Assembly: GCF_008824185.1 (NCBI RefSeq)
Contig: NZ_CP044426.1
Location: forward strand, 682,001 to 746,000
DNA from: Paracoccus pantotrophus
GTDB lineage: Bacteria > Pseudomonadota > Alphaproteobacteria > Rhodobacterales > Rhodobacteraceae
Length of the DNA stretch: 64,000 nt
Direction of reading: 5' to 3'
The stretch's first letter is position 1, and each line of letters opens with the position of its first letter. The notes beneath the pieces were generated by a model. It saw only the letters and a program-made list of their open reading frames with translations, was not told where the DNA came from and searched no databases. Below are positions 55,899 to 63,781 of the stretch, in pieces. Both the position numbers and the translations under genes were made by a program.

Positions 55899-56684
55899 AT
55901 GGCAATACGCCCTGGTAAATGGTTTGAACGCAAGACCCGGGAACGGGCGGCACGGCAATGGACGGCGCTGGCCGGAAGGGTCGAGAGGCTGCACCCCGCC
56001 CGCCTGAGCCGTCTGCGCGACGAGGCGCGGGAATTGCGTGGCAGCCTCGATCGTTTCCTGATCGGCGCCGATCGCCACGCGTCGCGTTCGCGCGCGGCGC
56101 TGGACGCGCTGCACCTGCCCGGCGGCACCGACTGGCGCTGGCGCCCCGGCTTCATGGCCGGGCAGGTCTCGCCCCGCGGGCTGGCCGGGCCCGAGAGCGG
56201 GGATCGGCTGGGCGAGGGGGCGGCGGTCTGGCACGACTGCCCCGAAAGCGCGCTGATCCTGCAACAGCTGGCCAATGACGGCGCGACCGACCTGTCGCCC
56301 TTTGGCATGCGGCTCGAGGTGTTCGGCTTTGCCGGCAGTTTCCTGTCGCTGTCCATCGACCTGCCCGAAAGCGCGTTGCAGGGTCTGACCCGCAGCCATA
56401 TCCTGCGGCTGGAAACCGGTATCTTCGCCGAGCGCGCGCTGGGGGTTTATGCGCGGCTCAACATCGGCCATGGCCCGAACACCGACCAGGCCACGCTGCA
56501 ATTGCGCCGCTTCGAGGCAGGCCATTACAGTCGGCAGGTGACCGAGTTCGACCTTGCCTATATTCCGATGAACGAAAAGCGGCTGGAAAAGATCTGGCTG
56601 GACCTGATCTTCGAGGCGCCGCGCATGAACGCGGTCGAGATCCGCGAGCTGTTCTTCTCGCGCCATCTGCGAGCCCAGTTCTGA
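55899..56684 (+). CDS. Uncharacterised Rhodobacterales protein (DUF6478-like)
   Basis: 261 residues from ATG 55899, 11 bp after ilvD. The basic helical N-terminus (RPGKWFERKTRERAARQWTALAGRVERL) is followed by a domain with GTDWRWRPGFMAGQVSPRGLAGPESGDRLGEGAAVWHDC and a beta-rich second half (FGFAGSFLSLSIDLPESALQGL, YIPMNEKRLEKIWLDLIFE). I associate this pattern with DUF6478, known mainly in Rhodobacteraceae, but cannot confirm it. There is no signal peptide. It is followed by another unknown gene after 26 bp. Confidence 0.65.
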   Translation: MAIRPGKWFERKTRERAARQWTALAGRVERLHPARLSRLRDEARELRGSLDRFLIGADRHASRSRAALDALHLPGGTDWRWRPGFMAGQVSPRGLAGPESGDRLGEGAAVWHDCPESALILQQLANDGATDLSPFGMRLEVFGFAGSFLSLSIDLPESALQGLTRSHILRLETGIFAERALGVYARLNIGHGPNTDQATLQLRRFEAGHYSRQVTEFDLAYIPMNEKRLEKIWLDLIFEAPRMNAVEIRELFFSRHLRAQF

Positions 56685-56710
56685 CCCGATGCTGACCAAG
56701 GATGTTTTTA

Positions 56711-57097
56711 ATGAGTGAATTTGAATACCTGGGGCTGAAAAGCGGGATCTGGCAGGGGGTGATCCACCGTGACGCCCAGCCGGGCCGGCTGGTGCTGGTG
56801 CATATGGGCAGCCGCGTGGCCGAAGCCCGCCTGGCCGCCGAAGCCCCCGGCCGCTGGCGCGTCGCCGCCGCGATCCCGGCCGAGCGGCTGTCGGAGGGCG
56901 CGCAAAGCTTCCTTCTGCTCGAGGATGGGGGCGCCGAGGGCGAGCCGCCCCGGCCCGGTGCCCGCCGCCTGGCCAGCCTGACGCTGGTTGCGGGCGAGAT
57001 CCTGGACGGCGACCTGCATGCCGAGCTGAGCCTGATGCGCAGCGAACTGGAACTGCTCAAGAAAGAGCTGCGCCGGCTGGCAGCCGAGCCGGCCTGA
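56711..57097 (+). CDS. Unknown 128-residue protein with C-terminal coiled coil
   Basis: Starts MSEFEYLGLKSGIWQGVIHRD. A beta-rich middle (RLVLVHMGSRVAEARLAAE, WRVAAAIPAERLSEGAQSFLLLEDG) is followed by a helical end (GDLHAELSLMRSELELLKKELRRLAAE) that looks like a short coiled coil for oligomerisation. It is cytosolic. It probably shares a transcript with the preceding DUF6478-like gene. I do not recognise the family. Confidence 0.65.
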   Translation: MSEFEYLGLKSGIWQGVIHRDAQPGRLVLVHMGSRVAEARLAAEAPGRWRVAAAIPAERLSEGAQSFLLLEDGGAEGEPPRPGARRLASLTLVAGEILDGDLHAELSLMRSELELLKKELRRLAAEPA

Positions 57098-57121
57098 AGG
57101 CCGCGCGCGGTCCTTGTCCCT

Positions 57122-57841
57122 TCAATCCTTGCTCCAATAGCCGTAGCCGCCCAGCTCGGCGAATCCCAGCCGGTCATAGACGGCGCGGGCGCCGGTATTG
57201 GCGCGGCCGACCGCCAGCGCCAGCCGGGTGGCGCCCTGCGCCTCGGCCCAGGCCGCCGCCGTGCGGATCAGCCAGCCCGCCACGCCCTGCCGGCGCAGGG
57301 CGGGCACCACCTCGATGGCATGGATCATGGCGACCGGCCCGTCCAGCGCCACGAAGGCCGCGCCGGCCGCCCGGTCCTGCACCCGTCCCAGCAGCGCCGT
57401 CTTGGGCAGGGCCACCCGCTCCATCACCGCCTGGCGGGCGGCCGAGACATTGCCGTCGTTCCAGATGTCACGCTGCATGGCCAGCGGCGGCCAGATCGCA
57501 AAGGCGGTCAGCGGCGGGACGGGCAGGGCGGTCAGCCGGGCGCAGTCGGCGGCCAGGATCGCGGTCGGCGTGCCATGGCGAAAGCCCTGCGCCGCCAGGG
57601 CCAGCGCCAGCGCCGTATCGTCATCGGCGACGCGGAACATCGGCCGTTCGTTCCAGCCGCGCTGGATGGCTTCGGCCCGGGCGATATCGGCCTCGGTCCA
57701 GCCCGGCCGCGCGGCGCGGGCCGAGCTGACGCGACCGCCGCCGCCCCGGCCGCGGCCGACCAGGAAGCCGCCGGCCGGCGCATATTCGGCGGCGGGCCAG
57801 GTGGTCTCGAAGGCGCGGGCCAGGTCGGGATCGGCGATCAC
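57122..57841 (-). CDS. GNAT family N-acetyltransferase
   Basis: 239 residues from a GTG start that overlaps the stop of the upstream gene by 4 bp (GTGA). The GNAT acetyl-CoA-binding motif is IHAIEVVPALRRQGVAGWLIRTAAAWAEAQGATRLALAVGRANTGARAVYDRLGF. The N-terminal half is less conserved and contains a Gly/Arg-rich stretch (VGRGRGGGGRVSS). The substrate is unknown. Coupled to the CinA-type gene. Confidence 0.85.
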   Translation of the reverse strand: MIADPDLARAFETTWPAAEYAPAGGFLVGRGRGGGGRVSSARAARPGWTEADIARAEAIQRGWNERPMFRVADDDTALALALAAQGFRHGTPTAILAADCARLTALPVPPLTAFAIWPPLAMQRDIWNDGNVSAARQAVMERVALPKTALLGRVQDRAAGAAFVALDGPVAMIHAIEVVPALRRQGVAGWLIRTAAAWAEAQGATRLALAVGRANTGARAVYDRLGFAELGGYGYWSKD

Positions 57842-58578
57842 AGCGCCAGCCTTTCGCGCAGCAGGGTCATGGCATCGGTGACGCGCCTGCCGTCCAGCCC
57901 GCGGATCACCAGGCTGGTGCCATAGCGCTGCCCGCTCTGGAAGGGATAGGAGCCCAGCGACAGGTCCGGGAAGGCATCGGCCACGGCGCGCAGCTCGTCG
58001 GCCACGTCGGATTCCGGGCGCAGCACCTCCAGCGCCTCGCTGACCGAGGGGCGGCCGGTTGGCAGCTTGTCCACGATGGCCTCGACCATGGCGCGGAACA
58101 CCTCGGGCACCCCGGCCATGACATAGGTATTGCCGATATGGAAACCGGGCGCGGCGGAATGGGCATTCGGGATCAGTGCCGCGCCAAGCGGGATGCGGGC
58201 CATGCGCAGGCGGTTGCCGGTCACTTCGACGCCGCGCGCCTGCCAGCGCTCGACCATGACGCGGCGGGCTTCCTCGTTGATCTCGATACCCACGCCGAAA
58301 GCCGCGGCCACGGCATCGGCGGTGATGTCGTCATGCGTCGGCCCGATGCCTCCGCTAGTGAACAGCATGTCCCAGGCGCCGCCCAGCGATTTGTCCAGCA
58401 CCTTGATCGAGGCGACGATCTGGTCGTGGTCGTCGCCGACGATGCGCACCTCGCGCAGGTCGACGCCGATGCTGTTCAAGACCTGCGACAGGTAATGGGC
58501 ATTGCCCTCGCGCGTGCGCCCCGAAAGGATCTCGTCCCCGATGACGAGGATGGCGGCGGTGGGATTGTCGGATTGCAT
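57838..58578 (-). CDS. CinA/MoeA-type molybdopterin-binding-fold protein
   Basis: 246 residues from ATG 58578. The MoCF-binding core is AAILVIGDEILSGRTREGNAHYLSQVLNSIGVDL, VRIVGDDHDQI and MLFTSGGIGPTHDDITADAVA. It corresponds to the N-terminal domain of CinA (competence/damage-inducible protein A); the C-terminal nicotinamide-mononucleotide deamidase domain is absent, as in many alphaproteobacterial single-domain forms. It is likely a nucleotide-metabolism (ADP-ribose-type) hydrolase or a binding protein. Confidence 0.87.
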   Translation of the reverse strand: MQSDNPTAAILVIGDEILSGRTREGNAHYLSQVLNSIGVDLREVRIVGDDHDQIVASIKVLDKSLGGAWDMLFTSGGIGPTHDDITADAVAAAFGVGIEINEEARRVMVERWQARGVEVTGNRLRMARIPLGAALIPNAHSAAPGFHIGNTYVMAGVPEVFRAMVEAIVDKLPTGRPSVSEALEVLRPESDVADELRAVADAFPDLSLGSYPFQSGQRYGTSLVIRGLDGRRVTDAMTLLRERLAL

Positions 58579-58703
58579 CGGCGCGTTCCTCTGGCGATCT
58601 GCTGCGGTCCGCAAATGTATAGGTCCGCGCGAGGGGCTGGAACAAGTGGCGCCATGGGACTATCTGTGGAGGCGGACCAGCAGGACGACGCCAAGGGGAC
58701 GCC

Positions 58704-59507
58704 ATGAACGACGCACGCCAGACCCGCGAGGGGATCCGCATCCACGAGCCGCAGGACTTCCAGGGCATGCGGGCGGCCGGGCTGATCGCGGCGCAGATCC
58801 TGGACGAGGTCGGCCCCTTGGTGCAACCCGGCGCCACCACCGGCGCCTTAGACGATTTCATCCGGGGCCGGGTCGGGGAACTGGGGGCCACCAGCGCCAC
58901 CATCGGCTATCGCGGCTACCAGCATGCCAGCTGCATCAGCGTGAACCATGTCGTCTGCCACGGCATTCCTGGCGACAAGATCCTGGCCGACGGCGACATC
59001 CTGAACATCGACGTGACCGTGATCGTGGACGGCTGGTTCGGCGACAGCTCGCGCATGTATGTGGCGGGCAAGCCCAGCGTCAAGGCGCGGCGGCTGATCC
59101 AGGTCACCCATGACGCGCTGATGCGCGGCATCGAGGCCGTCCGCCCCGGCGCCACCTTCGGCGACATCGGCTGGGCGATCCAGTCCTATGTGGAATCGAA
59201 CCGCATGTCGGTGGTGCGCGACTTCTGCGGCCACGGCCTGGGCCGCAGCTTCCATGCGCCCCCGAACGTCCTGCATTTCGGCCGCCCCGGCAAGGGCCCG
59301 GTGCTGGAGGAGGGCATGTTCTTCACCATCGAGCCCATGGTGAACCTGGGCCGCCCCGAGACCAAGATTCTGGCCGACGACTGGACGGCGGTGACCCGCG
59401 ACAAGTCGCTCTCGGCCCAGTTCGAGCATTCGATCGGCGTCACCGCGGATGGCTGCGAGATCTTCACGCCGTCGCCCAAGGGCCTGTTCTTCCCCGATCT
59501 GGGCTGA
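58704..59507 (+). CDS. map: Type I methionine aminopeptidase
   Basis: Removes initiator methionine from nascent proteins. 267 residues. The five metal ligands lie in the expected blocks: DILNIDVTVIVDGWFGDSSRM, CGHGLGRSFHAPPNVLHFG, FTIEPMVNLG and FEHSIGVTADGCEIFT. The substrate-pocket His is in SVNHVVCHGIPGD. No N-terminal zinc finger, so it is the bacterial class Ia form. Inverted repeats follow the stop. Confidence 0.96.
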   Translation: MNDARQTREGIRIHEPQDFQGMRAAGLIAAQILDEVGPLVQPGATTGALDDFIRGRVGELGATSATIGYRGYQHASCISVNHVVCHGIPGDKILADGDILNIDVTVIVDGWFGDSSRMYVAGKPSVKARRLIQVTHDALMRGIEAVRPGATFGDIGWAIQSYVESNRMSVVRDFCGHGLGRSFHAPPNVLHFGRPGKGPVLEEGMFFTIEPMVNLGRPETKILADDWTAVTRDKSLSAQFEHSIGVTADGCEIFTPSPKGLFFPDLG

Positions 59508-59520
59508 GTCCCCGGCCCGG

Positions 59521-59593
59521 CTTCTTCGTTCCGGAAATACCCATGCGACCGCGCAACCGTCGCTGCCGCATGGGTATTTGTGAAACGGAGAAA
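59521..59593. repeat. Inverted repeat pair of the GGGTATTTG family after map
   Basis: The left arm at 59521-59546 (CTTCTTCGTTCCGGAAATAC, then CCATGC) and the right arm at 59568-59593 (GCATGGGTATTTGTGAAACG, then GAGAAA) are inverted copies with about 21 bases between them. The arms pair imperfectly and could form a long hairpin at the end of map. Confidence 0.75.
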
Positions 59594-59629
59594 CCGCAGG
59601 CCATCGCCCAAGGGCCGGGCCGGCGCCCG

Positions 59630-59652
59630 TTTCGCCGTTTGGCAGATACCCA
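59630..59652. repeat. Additional diverged arm of the GGGTATTTG family
   Basis: On the minus strand it reads TTGGGTATCTGCCAAACGGC then GAAA, matching the consensus GGGTATYTG...AACGG.GAA. It lies 37 bp beyond the previous pair and 26 bp before the regulator stop. Confidence 0.55.
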
Positions 59653-59677
59653 AGCAGCGCCGCCCGCCGGCGCGGCA

Positions 59678-60697
59678 TCAATGCTTGCGAATCGTCTCGC
59701 CTGGCATGATGGTTGGGGCCAGCGCGATGATGCCTTTTTCGGGCCGCGGCTCCTTGCCGGCGACGATGCGGGCCGCGCGCCGGCCGATATCGATGCGACG
59801 GGCATCGGTGGTGGTCAGCCGCATCGGCAGCCCGTCCAGCAGTTCGACGCCGTTGAATCCGGCAAGCCCCAGCCGGCCGGGAATGTCATAGCCCTTCTCC
59901 ATGCACCACAGAAGCCCGCCGGCCCCGATCATGTCATTGGAGAAATACAGGAAATCCAGCTCCGGTTCGCGTGTCAGGATGCGCTCGGTCATCTCGCGCC
60001 CCTTCAGCAGCGACGAGCCGCCCTGGTAATATTCCCGCGCGGCCAGTTGCACGCCGTGCTCGCCCAGCCGCTCTTCGAAGCCGGCCAGCCGCTTGCGCGC
60101 CCGGTGGTCCTCCGGCATGTGGGTGCCGATGAAGCCGATGCGGCGATAGCCGGCGGCCAGGATCTCGTCGGCCATCTCGGCCCCGGCCCGGCGGTGCGAG
60201 ATGCCGACGGCAGTATCGATCGGCGTGCCGTCCACATCCATGATCTCGACCACCGGCAGGCCGGCATTGTCCAGCATCGCCCGCGCCGCCCGGCTGTGCT
60301 CCAGCCCGGCCAGGATCACCCCCGAGGGGCGCCAGCTCAGCATGTCGTAAAGCACCGTGTCCTCGCGAGAGGGGCTGTAATTCGTTACCCCCACCACCGG
60401 TTGCAGCCCGGTATCGTCCAGCTCGGCCGAGATCCCGCCCAGCACGTCGGGAAAAACCATGTTCGATAGTGACGGGATGACCACCGCGACCAGGTTCACG
60501 CGCTGGCTGGCCAGGCCGCCGGCGATCTTGTTGGGGACATAGCCCAGCGTGCGGGCGGCGGTCAGCACCTTCTCGCGCGTGGCGGCCGAGACATCGCCGC
60601 GGTTTCGCAGCACGCGGCTGACAGTCATCTCGGACACGCCCGATGCTTCGGACACATCGCGCAGGGTCAGCGGGCGGCGGGGTCTTTTCGTGTTCAT
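59678..60697 (-). CDS. LacI-family transcriptional regulator (GntR-like)
   Basis: 339 residues. The N-terminal helix-turn-helix and hinge helix are LTLRDVSEASGVSEMTVSRVLRNRGDVSAATREKVLTAARTLGYVPNKIAGGLA, with recognition-helix residues like those of E. coli GntR. The periplasmic-binding-protein-type effector domain follows (VAVVIPSLSNMVFPDVLGGIS, GFIGTHMPEDHRARKRLAGF, DFLYFSNDMIGAGGLLWC, GLAGFNGVELLDGLPMRLTTTD). It probably binds gluconate or a phosphorylated sugar acid. Matching operators precede edd and zwf, and a degenerate one its own gene, so it is the best candidate for controlling the Entner-Doudoroff genes. Confidence 0.88.
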   Translation of the reverse strand: MNTKRPRRPLTLRDVSEASGVSEMTVSRVLRNRGDVSAATREKVLTAARTLGYVPNKIAGGLASQRVNLVAVVIPSLSNMVFPDVLGGISAELDDTGLQPVVGVTNYSPSREDTVLYDMLSWRPSGVILAGLEHSRAARAMLDNAGLPVVEIMDVDGTPIDTAVGISHRRAGAEMADEILAAGYRRIGFIGTHMPEDHRARKRLAGFEERLGEHGVQLAAREYYQGGSSLLKGREMTERILTREPELDFLYFSNDMIGAGGLLWCMEKGYDIPGRLGLAGFNGVELLDGLPMRLTTTDARRIDIGRRAARIVAGKEPRPEKGIIALAPTIMPGETIRKH

Positions 60698-60718
60698 CGC
60701 AATTACCGAGACGCAATC

Positions 60719-60734
60719 ATGTTACCGTTATCTT
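60719..60734 (-). promoter_or_regulatory. Degenerate GntR-type operator before the regulator gene
   Basis: ATGTTACCGTTATCTT on the plus strand shares ATGTTACCG with the edd and zwf operators and then diverges. It lies 22-37 bp upstream of the regulator ATG, consistent with weak autoregulation. Confidence 0.6.
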
Positions 60735-60795
60735 TTCCGTCCGGCCGCGGCAAGCTTGCCATTTTCGCAGCCAGGGGGCAAAAGGGGTCCTAGGC

Positions 60796-60872
60796 GGCCC
60801 CGTGGCTCAACTGGATAGAGCAGCCCCCTCCTAAGGGGCAGGTTGCAGGTTCAAGTCCTGCCGGGGTCACCA
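60796..60872 (+). tRNA. tRNA-Arg (anticodon CCT)
   Basis: 77 nt with encoded CCA. Acceptor GGCCCCG pairs with CGGGGTC (second pair G-U). Anticodon stem GCCCC/GGGGC around CTCCTAA gives CCT (arginine, AGG codon). The T arm is GCAGGTTCAAGTCCTGC. Prophage-like genes begin directly downstream, so it is a likely integration site. Confidence 0.97.
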
Positions 60873-60929
60873 GAAAATCCTACAAATGCTGGGGAAATCG
60901 ACACCGCAACCCCTGCGGCGGACGATGCC

Positions 60930-62093
60930 ATGCAGAAAAATGCAGGCGATTGTGCGGAACGTACGCCGAACGCCCGTACAAATCCCGTACACGACGAGGC
61001 AGGGTGTTCCGGTGATGTTCGGGAAATAGAAACCCCCGGTGCGCTGGTAGGCGCTACCGAGGGCAAAGAGAAAGCGGATAAGCTTCACGGGGAAGGCTAT
61101 CCGACCCGCTTGCGCGCCGCAAGCGCCATTCCTTTGATTGGCCCATGGAACCGCCGCCGCTGGGATTGGCTGGATGCGGTCCTGGATGCGCCGCACTTGT
61201 CCGACCGGGCGAAGGTGATGGCCGCAAAGCTGGTAACGAAAGCCGCGAGCAACGCTTCCGGGCGGTGCTTCTGGTCGAATGCGCAGTTTGCCGCGCGGCT
61301 GCACTATAGCCTGTCGAAGGTGAAGCGAGGTTTCGGCGAACTGGAGGAGGCAGAGTTTCTGGTTGTGGAGGGCGGGCAAGGCAAGAGCCTGCGTAAATTT
61401 CACTTCCTGATGCCTCTGTCTGCCCCGCCGCAACCGCATGACTTTGATTGCGACGGCCCGCCGGACGAGGACGCTACCGCCTTCGTGCCGCCCCCGGCGC
61501 CTGCCCGCAGCGTGTCCGTCAGCCATCATCGGCAGACGGTTCCGAGGGCGTCGGCCACCCCGCTGCGGACCATCGCCGGCCAGCCTGATACGACCCTTGA
61601 CAGTGCGGATGAGCGGGAGGTGCCCAGCCTCGAAACGGCCACGCCCGATCACAGCGAAAGGGTCAAATCTGACCCCATCAAAACCCGCAGCGAACCGCGT
61701 CGAAAGGGTCACTTTGCAGCGTCGAAAGGGTCAGATGTGACCCCTTCTTATATTATTCCAAAGAAATTCCAAAACACGCGCGAGCGCGCCCGCGAGGCCG
61801 AGCCGCAAACGCGCCCTGCGTCCGGCGCCCATGGTGCCCCCCGGAAACCGAGGCTGAACCTCGTCAGCGTGGCGCACCACGGCAGCGACCGCGAAGCGGC
61901 ATGGAATAGCTGGCTTGGGAAAAACGGCTTCCCGGACCTCTCCGCGCTTCGGATCAGGTCCAGCGATAAGCAGGGCGCCGGATGGGAAATCCCCTACCGC
62001 TATCCGCCGACCGAACATAACGCGTTCGAAATCCGAACCGCTCGCGCTTGGGCGGAATGGGCGACCGCAACCATGGAGACCAGAAATGGTTAA
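60930..62093 (+). CDS. Prophage protein with helix-turn-helix domain (replication-type)
   Basis: 387 residues if ATG 60930 is used; the conserved part starts only near 61130, so a later start (TTG near 61109) is possible. The middle region WDWLDAVLDAPHLSDRAKVMAAKLVTKAASNASGRCFWSNAQFAARLHYSLSKVKRGFGELEEAEFLVVEGG is a HTH_36-like winged helix typical of phage replication-initiation proteins. A long disordered Pro/Ser/Arg region follows, then a short C-terminal domain (DREAAWNSWLGKNGFPDL). It overlaps the next gene by 8 bp. Confidence 0.65.
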   Translation: MQKNAGDCAERTPNARTNPVHDEAGCSGDVREIETPGALVGATEGKEKADKLHGEGYPTRLRAASAIPLIGPWNRRRWDWLDAVLDAPHLSDRAKVMAAKLVTKAASNASGRCFWSNAQFAARLHYSLSKVKRGFGELEEAEFLVVEGGQGKSLRKFHFLMPLSAPPQPHDFDCDGPPDEDATAFVPPPAPARSVSVSHHRQTVPRASATPLRTIAGQPDTTLDSADEREVPSLETATPDHSERVKSDPIKTRSEPRRKGHFAASKGSDVTPSYIIPKKFQNTRERAREAEPQTRPASGAHGAPRKPRLNLVSVAHHGSDREAAWNSWLGKNGFPDLSALRIRSSDKQGAGWEIPYRYPPTEHNAFEIRTARAWAEWATATMETRNG

Positions 62094-62808
62094 GAAACAC
62101 ACCAACCTCGCCCCGGAAGGCCCCGGCTGGTTCAAAGAACGCAAGTCGCAGTTCGAGGACGGGTATTTCCCTGCGCCCTGTGCGCATATTGATTGGCAGG
62201 ACACGTTCACCCGATCCGGCAGCGTCTCGGAGGCGGCGAAGGTAGTGGGCACGCTGGTCGCCATCTTCGGCGCTGGCCGGACCCCCGAAGCCGCAGCGAC
62301 GGCGGGCAGCGAGTGCCGCATGACGCTGGACGAAATCGCCAAGGGTTCCAGCTTGAGCCTCACGACCACCCAAGCGATCCTGACCGAGATGCTGGAAGCG
62401 GGCTGGCTTGCGCAGCGTCCCAGCCACGTGGACGGCGCGCCCGTGCTGGTTTTGTGGTTGCCTACCCTCAAGGCCATCGCCCCCGAGATGCTGGGACCGC
62501 AAGAGCGTTGCGCGGCGCTTACGATCGGCTGCGCCTTGGGTGAACTCGCCCGCCCGGATGGCCCGGATAAGTTGCCCGCGCCGGCCGTGTTGATCGGTGC
62601 GCTGGTCGCTGTCGCTTCGGCCATTGCGGCGGATCACGGCCCGGCCGAGGCGGCGCGCAGCCTGCGCGACCTGGCCGCGCTGATCGAGCACGGACCGTCC
62701 GCCTGGTCCGAACTGCCCCCGACCGATGCGGGCGATGGGTTCGAGGCGGAGGCCGAAGCGGCGCACGGGGCGGGCATCGACCCGGCGGCGGGTCCTTCCG
62801 CGGACTGA
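62086..62808 (+). CDS. Prophage protein of unknown function with winged-helix-like region
   Basis: 240 residues from ATG 62086. A central block MTLDEIAKGSSLSLTTTQAILTEMLEAGWLAQRPSHVDGAPVLVLWLPT looks like a MarR-type winged helix. The C-terminal part is helical and Ala-rich, and the tail is acidic. No signal peptide. Overlap with the preceding gene suggests a shared role, perhaps replication or regulation in the phage. Not assigned to a family. Confidence 0.6.
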   Translation: MVKKHTNLAPEGPGWFKERKSQFEDGYFPAPCAHIDWQDTFTRSGSVSEAAKVVGTLVAIFGAGRTPEAAATAGSECRMTLDEIAKGSSLSLTTTQAILTEMLEAGWLAQRPSHVDGAPVLVLWLPTLKAIAPEMLGPQERCAALTIGCALGELARPDGPDKLPAPAVLIGALVAVASAIAADHGPAEAARSLRDLAALIEHGPSAWSELPPTDAGDGFEAEAEAAHGAGIDPAAGPSAD

Positions 62809-62895
62809 CCGTATACGGGTGGCGAAGGCGCGAAGCATCAGGCGGTGCAAGATTTTACAAGGGCTTGAAGTAACAATCTGAAAAGGAAAGGGAAA

Positions 62896-63408
62896 ATGAG
62901 GATCGTGACCGAGCTTGACCTTGCAGGCGATGGGCCGGTGCATCGCATCGACGGGCCGGGCTTGTGCGATCTTCTAGGGATTTCTCCGGCCATGCTGACC
63001 GAGTTGAAACGCCGGGGCATCGCCAAGCATCTCGGCCGCGATGCCTGGGACCTGGCGGTGACGGTTCAGGGATATTGCGCTCACCTGCGCGGCACCGCCA
63101 GCGGCCGCGGTGACGAAGCTGCAGTGCTGAACCTGACCGGCGAGCGGGCGAGATTGGCCCGCTTGCAAGCTGACGCGCAGGATTTGAAGAACGCCGCCCT
63201 TCGCCGCGAACTGGTTCCGGCGGTCGAGGTGGCCCGCGAATGGGGCGAGGCGCTGCGGGCGATTCGCGCGCGGGTGCTGGCGATCCCGTCGCGGGTCCGT
63301 TCGGCCCTTCCGCATCTGACCCCGGCCGATGTGGCGGCGCTGGATCGGGAAACCCGCGCCGCCCTGGATGATCTGGCCGATAATGCAGGGGCCGACGATG
63401 CCGCTTGA
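62896..63408 (+). CDS. Phage terminase small subunit (Nu1-like)
   Basis: 170 residues, strong AAAGGAAAGGG ribosome site. The N-terminal wHTH region (GPGLCDLLGISPAMLTELKRRGIAKHLGRDAWDLAVTVQGYCAHLRG) matches Nu1-type DNA-packaging proteins. The long charged helix LTGERARLARLQADAQDLKNAALRRELVPAVEVAREWGEALRAIRARVLAIPSRV is the usual oligomerisation part. It recognises phage DNA for packaging. It overlaps the large-subunit start by 11 bp. Confidence 0.82.
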   Translation: MRIVTELDLAGDGPVHRIDGPGLCDLLGISPAMLTELKRRGIAKHLGRDAWDLAVTVQGYCAHLRGTASGRGDEAAVLNLTGERARLARLQADAQDLKNAALRRELVPAVEVAREWGEALRAIRARVLAIPSRVRSALPHLTPADVAALDRETRAALDDLADNAGADDAA

Positions 63409-63775
63409 CCGGATCACGGAAATCCGCCGCGAGGCTATGCAGGCTCTGCGCCCGCCGCCCAAGCTGCGCCTTTCCGACTGGATCGAGGCCAATGTGAGGT
63501 TGCCCGAAGGCGTATCTGCCCAGCCCGGCCCGGTGCGTCTCTGGCCGTTCCAGCGCGAGATCGCCGACGCCATCGGGGATCCGTTCATCGAGCGGGTGAC
63601 GCTGGTCAAGCCGGTGCGCGTGGGCTTCGGTGCCTCTGCTGATTTTCGACCACCACACGCCCGTCATTTCGATCAACCTGGAACGGGACGGGCAGCGGTT
63701 GGTCAATGGTTTCGCCGCATACATGGTTCGCGATCATGGCGGACCGGCTGCGGACGCTGCCCTGCGCAAGTTTGA
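63398..63775 (+). pseudogene. Phage terminase large subunit (GpA-type), broken after about 77 residues
   Basis: Starts MPLDRITEIRREAMQALRPPPKLRLSDWIEANVRLPEGVSAQPGPVRLWPFQREIADAIGDPFIERVTLVKPVRVGF, the normal start of GpA-family terminases just before the ATPase domain. After VGFG (about 63629) the frame reads unrelated residues (SADFRPPHARHFDQPG) and stops at 63773-63775. The ATPase and nuclease domains are missing, so packaging by this gene is impossible. A different frame across the same stretch (63630 onward) reads PLLIFDHHTPVISINLERDG and is not recognised. Confidence 0.78.
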
Positions 63776-63781
63776 CCGGGA

